DNA from: Azospirillum endophyticum
GTDB taxonomy: Bacteria; Pseudomonadota; Alphaproteobacteria; Azospirillales; Azospirillaceae
NCBI RefSeq assembly: GCF_016595245.1
Contig: NZ_JAENHM010000073.1
Location: 442,365-506,364 of the forward strand
Direction of reading: 5' to 3'
DNA length: 64,000 nt
This document shows, piece after piece, positions 27,998 through 34,612 of the stretch (position 1 is its first letter; every line of letters starts with the position of its first letter). Made by a program: the position numbers and the translations under genes. Below the pieces are notes generated by a model. The model made no database searches, was not told the origin of the DNA, and was given only the letters and a program-made list of their open reading frames with translations.

Positions 27998-30304
27998 TTG
28001 GCGTGGGTTTGGGCACGGCTGTTGCGGTTGAGGTCCGAGCGGAAACGTACCAACTCGGAAGCCCTTCTCCCCTTGCGGGAGAAGGGGTGGGATGAGGGGG
28101 GCGGCCGGCCGCACGGCCGGTGGAAATTCAAATTTGCGACCCCTCACCCCAACCCGCGGGTCGGCAAAACGCCGTTGGCGTTTGGCCGATCCCGCCCCAC
28201 AAGGGGAGAGGGGCATCCACGCACGCGCAATTCCAAGAGGCAAGTCTGGCTTCGGCGGGCAGGCATCGCGGTGGCGGCTCTCGTCACCCTGGCGGGAACG
28301 GCATTGGTGCTCGACCGCCTGTTCCCGCCGCCGCTCGACCGGCTGGCCGACCTGTCGGTGACCGTCACCGACCGCAAGGGCCAGCCGCTGCGCGTCTTCA
28401 CCAACGAGGCGGGGGCATGGCGGCTGCCGGCGACGGTCGACGACGTGTCGCCGCTGTTCGTCGAGCTGCTGCTGGCCTATGAGGACCGGCGGTTCGAAAG
28501 CCACGCCGGCATCGATCCGCTGGCCGTCCTGCGCGCGGCGGCGCAGAATCTGGGGGCGGGCCGGGTGGTCTCCGGCGCCTCCACCATCACCATGCAGGTC
28601 GCCCGCCTGCTGGAGCCGCGCCCGCGCACCTTCGGCGCCAAGCTGATCGAGGCGGCGCGGGCGGCGCAGCTGGAATGGCGCTACGACAAGCGCGACATCC
28701 TCGGCATGTATCTGACGCTCGCCCCCTATGGCGGCAACATCGAGGGGATCCGCGCGGCTTCGCAGATGCTGCTGGGCAAGGCGCCGGTGGAATTGGACGC
28801 GGCGGAGGCGGCGCTGCTGGTCTCGCTGCCGCAATCGCCCTCCCGGCTGCGGCCGGACCGCTATCCGGAGCGGGCGCGGGCGGCGCGCGACAAGGTGCTG
28901 GACCGGGTGGCGGAGGGGGGGGCGCTGTCGCCCAAGGCGGTGGCGGAGGCGAAGACCCTGCCGGTGCCCTCGGCCCGGCTGCCCTTGCCGGCTTCGGCCC
29001 CGCATCTGGCCGACCGGCTGCGCCTCGCCAATCCCGGCCGGCCCGTGATCGCCACCACAATCGACGGCACCCTGCAGCAGGCGGTCGAGGCATTGGGCCG
29101 CCGGGCGGCGGAAACGCTGAACCCGCAGGCCGGGCTGGCGGTTCTGGTGGTCGACAACCGCGACCGCTCGGTCCTGGCCTATCTCGGCAGTCCCAACGTC
29201 TTGGACGAGACGCGGCAGGGTCCCATCGACATGGTGCGGGCGGTGCGTTCGCCGGGGTCGGCGCTGAAGCCCTTCATCTATGGGCTGGGCTTCGACGACG
29301 GCATCATCCATCCGCTGACGCAGATCGCCGACGTCTCGACCCGCTTCGGCGACTGGGCGCCGCGCAACTTCGACCGCAGCTTCACCGGCGACCTGACGGT
29401 GATGGAGGCCTTGCAGCGCTCGCTCAACGTGCCGGCGGTGCTGGTGCTCGACCGGGTCGGACCGCTGCGTTTCGCCGAGGCGTTGCGCAAGGCCGGCGTC
29501 CGGCTGGTGCTGCCGGGTGGCACCGCGCTGCCGGGGCTGCCGGTGGCGCTGGGCGGCGCCTCGATCAACCTGTGGGACATGACGGCGCTCTACAGCGGGC
29601 TGGCGCGCGACGGGCTGGTGGCGCCGCTGCGCAGCATGCCCGACCAGCGGGACGGGACGGAGCAGCGGCTGCTGTCGGCCACCGCGGCGCAGCAGGTGCG
29701 GGCGATCCTGGAAGGCTCACCGCCGCCGCCGGGGGTGGTGCAGGCCCAGGAACTCCGCGGCAGCGGGCCGGTGGCGCTGAAGACCGGCACCAGCTACGGC
29801 TTCCGCGACGCCTGGGCCTTCGGCGTCACCGGGCGCTATACAGTCGGCGTGTGGGTCGGCCGGCCGGATGGCACGCCGAGCCCCGACCATTACGGCCGCA
29901 ACACCGCCGCGCCGCTGCTGTTCGAAGTGTTCGACCGGCTGCCGGCCGAGCGCGGCCGTCCCGCCGGGCCGGTGCGCAACGAGGCGCCGCCGGAGCTGCT
30001 CCGCCATTTGCGTCCGGGCGAGGTGGAGTTGGCCGGATCGCGGCGGACCGACCGCCTGCACCTGACCTTCCCGGTCAGCGACATGGTGCTGGAGGCGCTG
30101 GGGCCGGACGGAAAGGGGGAGGCGATGACCCTCACGGCGGCCGGCGGGCGCCGTCCGCTGTCCTGGCTGATCGACGGGCGCCGCATCGCCCAGTCGCCCA
30201 TCGCCCGCGAGGTGGTATGGCGGCCGGACGGGCCGGGCGTGGTGCGGGTCACGGTGGTGGACGCCGACGGCCGCAGCGACAGCGCGACCGTCGAGATTCG
30301 CTGA
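27998..30304 (+). CDS. pbpC: Penicillin-binding protein 1C (start uncertain)
   Basis: A bifunctional class A penicillin-binding protein partnered with the upstream alpha-2-macroglobulin. In the longest frame (768 codons) a membrane anchor lies at about 88-108. The glycosyltransferase domain has catalytic E162 in AYEDRRFESHAG and the GASTITMQ motif. The transpeptidase domain has S421-x-x-K424 (SPGSALKP), S475-L-N477 and K595-T-G597. A C-terminal BiPBP domain follows. The start is a problem: no ATG precedes the anchor in frame. TTG codons at 27998 and 28175 are the only clear candidates, and a dispersed palindromic repeat (28063-28213) lies inside the N-terminal codons. Catalytic residues are all intact. 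Confidence 0.88.
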   Translation: MAWVWARLLRLRSERKRTNSEALLPLREKGWDEGGGRPHGRWKFKFATPHPNPRVGKTPLAFGRSRPTRGEGHPRTRNSKRQVWLRRAGIAVAALVTLAGTALVLDRLFPPPLDRLADLSVTVTDRKGQPLRVFTNEAGAWRLPATVDDVSPLFVELLLAYEDRRFESHAGIDPLAVLRAAAQNLGAGRVVSGASTITMQVARLLEPRPRTFGAKLIEAARAAQLEWRYDKRDILGMYLTLAPYGGNIEGIRAASQMLLGKAPVELDAAEAALLVSLPQSPSRLRPDRYPERARAARDKVLDRVAEGGALSPKAVAEAKTLPVPSARLPLPASAPHLADRLRLANPGRPVIATTIDGTLQQAVEALGRRAAETLNPQAGLAVLVVDNRDRSVLAYLGSPNVLDETRQGPIDMVRAVRSPGSALKPFIYGLGFDDGIIHPLTQIADVSTRFGDWAPRNFDRSFTGDLTVMEALQRSLNVPAVLVLDRVGPLRFAEALRKAGVRLVLPGGTALPGLPVALGGASINLWDMTALYSGLARDGLVAPLRSMPDQRDGTEQRLLSATAAQQVRAILEGSPPPPGVVQAQELRGSGPVALKTGTSYGFRDAWAFGVTGRYTVGVWVGRPDGTPSPDHYGRNTAAPLLFEVFDRLPAERGRPAGPVRNEAPPELLRHLRPGEVELAGSRRTDRLHLTFPVSDMVLEALGPDGKGEAMTLTAAGGRRPLSWLIDGRRIAQSPIAREVVWRPDGPGVVRVTVVDADGRSDSATVEIR
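28063..28213. repeat. Composite palindromic repeat, copy 2, inside the pbpC 5' region
   Basis: The left arm 28063-28100 contains a CTTCTCCCC/GGGAGAAGG hairpin plus GATGAGGGGG. The right arm 28140-28213 begins CCCCTCACCCCAACCC, includes a nested hairpin TCGGCAAAACGCC/GGCGTTTGGCCGA and ends GGGGAGAGGGG. Arm composition and order match copies at 3661 and 37661. It separates the alpha-2-macroglobulin stop from the pbpC anchor and is read through in the pbpC frame. Confidence 0.8.
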
Positions 30305-30309
30305 AGCCG

Positions 30310-30519
30310 CTAGGATGCGCGGGGCAGGCCGAAGGGGGTGTCGTCGCGCCGGCTCCACACCCGCGTGCGGACCCGCATCTGCTTCTGGCAATCCGCCGAG
30401 CAATAGAGCGGTGCCGGCCCCCGCGTGGACGGACGGACGAAGGGGCGGCCGCAGCAGGCGCAATGCAGCTGGCGGGTCGCGGTGTGCGGGATGGTGGCCG
30501 GACGGGCGGAGGAGGACAT
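30310..30519 (-). CDS. Small Cys-rich (zinc-ribbon-like) protein
   Basis: A 69-residue basic protein with four well placed cysteines: C20-A-C22-C23-G-R-P-F, then C40-S-A-D-C44-Q. This is the CxxC...CSxxC arrangement common in small treble-clef or zinc-ribbon proteins. The function is unknown; nucleic-acid or metal binding is the simplest guess. Its end lies five bases from the pbpC stop, so the genes converge tightly. The ATG at 30519 has a poor ribosome site, but codon use and the ordered cysteines support a real gene. Confidence 0.65.
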   Translation of the reverse strand: MSSSARPATIPHTATRQLHCACCGRPFVRPSTRGPAPLYCSADCQKQMRVRTRVWSRRDDTPFGLPRAS

Positions 30520-30706
30520 CTCGGATGGGGGTCTGTTGGTTTTTGGTGACCGCCAATATAGGGGTGGTGTGTTGCAGTTCCATGTTCGGGAAAACGCCTA
30601 GGACTGAATGGGTAGATGCCCTGTCCGGCGGCCGGGGAGCGTTGACCGCTTCCAACCGAAGGCCTATCTGGAAAGGCTGAAAACGAGCGGGAGCGGTGCG
30701 GTGCCG

Positions 30707-31126
30707 ATGCGCGTCGCCGACTGGATGCGGAGGTTGACCGGAGTTGCGGGGGCTATGGTCCTCGTGATGCTCGGCCTGCTGCTGTGGTCGGGTGCCGCCG
30801 TCGCCGCATGCCCGCATGGCATGTCGGAGTCATCGGCCGCCACCGTCTCCGCTCCGACGCATTCGTCGCATTCGTCGCACGCGGCGACGGCGGTTAAGAG
30901 GGCAACCGACAAGATGGATCATGGCCGGCAGATGCCGGGCCGATCGCATCATGGGGTGCAGCCCTGTTGTGCCGGGATGGCTTGTGCCGCCATGCCTGTC
31001 GGGCTGCCGACTGCGGGGATGTCGTCGCCCCTCGGGTCGTCGAGGCTGCGATTGGGCTGGCCTGCCGGGCCGTTGCACGAGGGGTTGGGGCTGCGGCCCG
31101 ATTTGCCGCCGCCGCGACTGGGATAA
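30707..31126 (+). CDS. Exported His/Ser/Cys-rich protein linked to copper oxidase
   Basis: A 139-residue protein with a hydrophobic signal segment (about 12-34, cleavage near AVA-A) and then a polar, histidine-rich region (SSHSSHAA, DHGRQ, RSHHGVQ) and a C-C-A-G-M-A-C cluster. Such composition suits periplasmic metal binding, most likely copper given the multicopper oxidase that starts 97 bases downstream on the same strand. It matches no family that I recognise; several MCO loci carry comparable unnamed small proteins. The ATG at 30707 is chosen because it starts directly before the signal sequence; earlier in-frame starts reach 30608. Confidence 0.65.
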   Translation: MRVADWMRRLTGVAGAMVLVMLGLLLWSGAAVAACPHGMSESSAATVSAPTHSSHSSHAATAVKRATDKMDHGRQMPGRSHHGVQPCCAGMACAAMPVGLPTAGMSSPLGSSRLRLGWPAGPLHEGLGLRPDLPPPRLG

Positions 31127-31222
31127 GTCCGGCGCACCGCCGGGTGCGCCCCTGAACGCGCCGCACGATCCCGTGCGGTGCCGATTCCGTCCGAGCTTCC
31201 TCCCGATCATCCGGAGTCCGTC

Positions 31223-32758
31223 ATGACTCTCGCGCTTTCCCGCCGCCGTCTGCTGTCGACGGCGGTCGCCGGCGGCTGTGCCGCCCTGTTGCCAGCCATT
31301 CCCCGTTCCGTCCTGGCTGCCGCTCCGGCCGCCTCTCCCGTTGTCGGCGAAGCGCTTCGCCTGACCGTCGACCGCCGCACCCTGGAGGTGAACGGCAAGG
31401 CGGCCAGCGTGTTCGGCATCCGCCAGCCCGACGGCACGCCTGGGCTGGCCCTCGACCCTGGCCGCCGCTTCCTGGTCGACCTCGCCAACCGGGCGGGGGA
31501 GGAGACCGTCATCCATTGGCACGGCCAGACGCCGCCCTATGTGCAGGACGGCGTCGCCGACAGGAACCGGCCGGCGATCCGCGACGGCGAATCCGTCCGT
31601 TACGACTTTGCGCCGCGCACCGGCACCCACTGGATGCATTCCCACCACGGCCTGCAGGAGCAGCAGTTGATGGCGGCCCCGCTGGTGGTCCGCAGCGAGG
31701 ACGACCAGCGCGCCGACGAGCAGGAGGTCACCCTCCTGCTGCACGACTTCACCTTCCGCGATCCGGCCGAGATCCTGGCTTCGCTCGGCGGCGCGTCCGG
31801 CGGGATGGGGCATGGCGGGCATGGCGCCGCGCCGGCGCAGGGTGCCATGGACCATGGCTCGATGAATCACGGTTCAATGAATCACGGCTCGATGGCACAG
31901 GGGAGCGGCCACGACATGGCCGGCATGGCCGGCGGCATGACGATGGATTTGAACGACGTCGACTACGACGCCTATCTCGCCAACGACCGCACGCTCGCCG
32001 ATCCGGAGGTGCTGCGGGTGGAGCGGGGTGGGCGGGTGCGTCTGCGCGTCATCAACGGCGCCACCACCACCGCTTTCCATCTCGATCTCGGGCGCCTGAC
32101 CGGGCAGGTGGTCGCGGCCGACGGCAATCCGGTCCATCCGGTGGCGGGGAGCCGCTTCGGCATCAGCATGGGCCAGCGGCTCGACATCCGCCTGACCCTG
32201 CCGGCCGAGGGCGGCGCCTTCCCGATCCTCGCCCTGCGCGAGGGCGCGGTGCAGCGCACCGGCCTCATCCTCGCCACGCCCGGGGCGGCGGTGGAGAAGG
32301 TCGCGGCGGTGGGACAGGCCGCGACCGACGCGCTGGACCTGTCGCTGGAACGGCAATTGGTTGCCATCGCGCCATTGCCGACGCGGGTGGCCGATCTGTC
32401 GCGGCGGATGCGGCTGACCGGCTCGATGTCGCCCTATGTCTGGAGCCTGGACGGGCTGACCTTCGGCGCGCACCGGCCGCTGCTGGTCCGGCAGGGCCAG
32501 CGGGTCGAGCTGACCTTCGAGAACGCCTCGATGATGGCGCATCCCATGCACCTGCACGGCCATCATTTCCAGGTGGTGGCTGTCGATGGACATCCGGTGG
32601 CGGGGGCGGTGCGTGACACCGTCCTGGTGCCGATGATGGGCAGCGTCACCGTCGCCTTCGATGCCGACAATCCCGGCCGCTGGCCGCTGCACTGCCACAA
32701 CCTGCTGCACATGGCGACCGGGATGATGACCGAAGTGGTGTATGAGGGGTTCGTCTGA
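31223..32758 (+). CDS. Multicopper oxidase (CopA-like, Tat-exported) with Met/His-rich insert
   Basis: A 511-residue periplasmic laccase-type oxidase, probably oxidising Cu(I) to protect the cell. The N-terminus has a twin-arginine signal (SRRRLLSTAVAGG). All copper ligand motifs are seen: H98-W-H100-G, THWMHSHHG, H440-P-M-H443-L-H445-G and H490-C491-H492 followed by H496 and axial M501 for the type 1 copper. Between domains 1 and 2 lies an insert of about 50 residues rich in Met, His and Gly (MGHGGHG, three HGSM units), like the copper-binding repeats of CopA and CueO. The ATG at 31223 has CGGAG upstream. It probably forms an operon with the upstream His-rich protein. Confidence 0.92.
   Translation: MTLALSRRRLLSTAVAGGCAALLPAIPRSVLAAAPAASPVVGEALRLTVDRRTLEVNGKAASVFGIRQPDGTPGLALDPGRRFLVDLANRAGEETVIHWHGQTPPYVQDGVADRNRPAIRDGESVRYDFAPRTGTHWMHSHHGLQEQQLMAAPLVVRSEDDQRADEQEVTLLLHDFTFRDPAEILASLGGASGGMGHGGHGAAPAQGAMDHGSMNHGSMNHGSMAQGSGHDMAGMAGGMTMDLNDVDYDAYLANDRTLADPEVLRVERGGRVRLRVINGATTTAFHLDLGRLTGQVVAADGNPVHPVAGSRFGISMGQRLDIRLTLPAEGGAFPILALREGAVQRTGLILATPGAAVEKVAAVGQAATDALDLSLERQLVAIAPLPTRVADLSRRMRLTGSMSPYVWSLDGLTFGAHRPLLVRQGQRVELTFENASMMAHPMHLHGHHFQVVAVDGHPVAGAVRDTVLVPMMGSVTVAFDADNPGRWPLHCHNLLHMATGMMTEVVYEGFV
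31850..31894 (+). repeat. 15-bp tandem repeat coding three (D/N)HGSM units
   Basis: Three 15-base units (31850, 31865, 31880) within the multicopper oxidase gene encode D-H-G-S-M, N-H-G-S-M, N-H-G-S-M. They differ only at the first codon and at third positions. The unit can expand or contract in frame and so vary the number of copper-binding side chains. Confidence 0.9.
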
Positions 32759-32804
32759 GCGACGGGGGTGGGGGCTTCGACGCCCCCACCTCGATCTCTC
32801 CCCC

Positions 32805-33017
32805 TCAGTAATGCGGCGGCGGCCGGTCGTCCTGCGGCGAGGCGATCGCGTATTCCGCCGCCTCGACCCGGTCGCGCATGCGCTTCATCTGGGCGGTCAG
32901 GCGGTCGATGGTCTGGCCCTGGGCGAAGATGACCTCCGACATCTCCTCCGCCATCCGCTCATGGTGGGCGAGGCGGCTTTCGAGATCGGCCAGACGCTGT
33001 TCGAGAGCAGAATCCAT
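32805..33017 (-). CDS. slyX: SlyX family coiled-coil protein
   Basis: A 70-residue protein that is almost entirely a coiled coil (heptads from ALEQRLADLESRLAHHE through VIFAQGQTIDRLTAQM), ending in the typical S-P-Q-D-D-R-P-P-P-H-Y tail of SlyX proteins. The function is unknown; E. coli slyX lies near slyD. It is transcribed in the same direction as the Nramp transporter located 80 bases upstream and may share its message. The ATG at 33017 starts at the first heptad. Confidence 0.9.
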   Translation of the reverse strand: MDSALEQRLADLESRLAHHERMAEEMSEVIFAQGQTIDRLTAQMKRMRDRVEAAEYAIASPQDDRPPPHY

Positions 33018-33097
33018 GACGGCACCGGTAGGCTGGAGAATGGGGAGCGGGCCGCAAAATGGACCATTCCCCGCTCCGGGTCGAGGAGCCTTTCCGC

Positions 33098-34387
33098 TCA
33101 CGCCATCGCCGTGGTACCGGCCAGCCAGCCGGACAGGCCGGTCAGCACCAGGACGGTCAGGCTCGCCAGCCGCAGGGTCATCGGCGCCATCGCCAGCCCG
33201 CCCATCACCTTGTCGTTGCGCAGCAGCAACAGCATCGGGATCAGGATGAAGGGCAGGGTCAGGGCCAGCACCACCTGGCTCAGCACCAGCAGCCCGTCTA
33301 CCGCGCCGTCGCCGGCACTGCCCAGCACCGCCAGCGCTGGGATCAGCGAGGCGCCGCGGGTGATCAGCGCACGGGTGACCGGACGCAGCCGCAGGTTCAG
33401 GAAACCCTCCGTCACCATCTGGCCGGCCATGGTGCCGGTGGTGGTCGAGCTTTGGCCGGCGGCCAGCAGGGCGATGGCGAAGACCAGGGCGGCGACGCCG
33501 CCGATACTGCTGCCCAGCAAGGCATGCGCATCCTCGATGCCGGGGGAACCGCCGGTGGTCACACCCTGGAAGGCCACGGCGGCGACCGCCAGGATGGCGC
33601 CGTTCACCAGGCCGGCCAACGCCAGCGCCGTCGATAGGTCGATGGTCAGCCAGCGGGCGGCCTGCCGCCGCTCCTCCTCGGTCTTCACTTCGGCCAGCCG
33701 TGCCTGCACCAGACCGGAGTGCAGGAACAAATTGTGCGGCATGACGGTGGCGCCGATGATGCCCAGCGACAGGTACAGCATCTCCGGATCGCGGGCCAAT
33801 TCGATGCTCGGCACCAGTCCGGCCAGCAGGGCGGCTGGGTCGGGACGGGCGATCGCCAGCTCCCAGGCGAAGCAGACCACCACCACGCTCATCAGCGCGC
33901 CGACCACCAGTTCCGGTGCCCGGCCGCGGGCGCCGGGCAGGGCCAGGATGCCGAAGGTCAGCACGGCGGAGGCCACGACGCCGGCCATGATCGGAATGCC
34001 GAACAGCAGCTTCAGCGCGATGGCGCTGCCCAGCAGCTCGGCCAGATCGGTGGCGATCATCGCCAGTTCCGACACCGCCCACACCAGCATCGCCACCGGC
34101 CGTGGGAAGCGCTGGCGGATCAGCCGGGCCAGATCGGTGCCGGTCGCCAGCGTCAACCGGACGATCAGCCCCTGCAGGAAGATGCCGGCCAAGCTGGCGA
34201 TCAGCACCGCCGACAGCAGGGCGAAGCCGAAGCTGGAGCCCGCCGCGATGTCCGTCGCCCAGTTGCCTGGGTCCATGTAGCCGACCGCCACCACGAAGCC
34301 GGGGCCGAGCATCGTCCAGAACCGGCGCCCGGTGGCGGGGGCACGGCTGGACATCGTGGCGGCGATGGTGGGGGATGCGGTCTTCAC
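33098..34387 (-). CDS. mntH: Nramp-family Mn(II)/Fe(II) transporter MntH
   Basis: A 429-residue, 11-helix proton-coupled divalent metal importer of the inner membrane. The helix-1 metal site D-P-G-N is in GYMDPGNWATDIAAG, and the helix-6 site MPHNLFLHS supplies the methionine ligand. The transport signature GQSSTTTGTMAGQ is also present. Together these indicate manganese or ferrous iron uptake. I chose GTG at 34387 because AGGAG precedes it by eight bases; an ATG at 34354 is an alternative. The 225-base upstream gap contains a short palindrome that could be an operator. SlyX follows. Confidence 0.94.
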   Translation of the reverse strand: MKTASPTIAATMSSRAPATGRRFWTMLGPGFVVAVGYMDPGNWATDIAAGSSFGFALLSAVLIASLAGIFLQGLIVRLTLATGTDLARLIRQRFPRPVAMLVWAVSELAMIATDLAELLGSAIALKLLFGIPIMAGVVASAVLTFGILALPGARGRAPELVVGALMSVVVVCFAWELAIARPDPAALLAGLVPSIELARDPEMLYLSLGIIGATVMPHNLFLHSGLVQARLAEVKTEEERRQAARWLTIDLSTALALAGLVNGAILAVAAVAFQGVTTGGSPGIEDAHALLGSSIGGVAALVFAIALLAAGQSSTTTGTMAGQMVTEGFLNLRLRPVTRALITRGASLIPALAVLGSAGDGAVDGLLVLSQVVLALTLPFILIPMLLLLRNDKVMGGLAMAPMTLRLASLTVLVLTGLSGWLAGTTAMA

Positions 34388-34483
34388 GCCGGTTGCTCCT
34401 GAACGGGGCGGCCAGGGGCTTGGCCGCTGATGCAACGATGGCAGAGCGTTACGATAGCGTCCAATCGACGATTTTTAACGTCT

Positions 34484-34502
34484 CGATAGGTATTGGCTAT
34501 CG
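34484..34502. promoter_or_regulatory. Candidate operator upstream of mntH
   Basis: CGATAG (34484-34489) and CTATCG (34497-34502) form a perfect six-base inverted repeat around a seven-base AT-rich spacer, about 100 bases before the mntH start. Nramp genes are normally under Fur, Mur or MntR control, but this does not match a consensus I know, so the assignment is tentative. Confidence 0.35.
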
Positions 34503-34612
34503 ATATGGCGGCTCCGCCATGGCAGGTCCAATTCAGAACAGCGGGATGGTCCCTTCGTTCGCAGTGCAGCAGTGCCATGCGAACGAATTTTGCACGGAAC
34601 CATCTGCGACGC

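Noticed and set aside
22760-29311. A 2,183-codon open frame on the minus strand opposite the alpha-2-macroglobulin and pbpC genes
   Set aside because: It is His/Gln/Arg-rich low-complexity sequence, the usual antisense shadow in very GC-rich coding DNA. The plus strand has clear domains and catalytic motifs.
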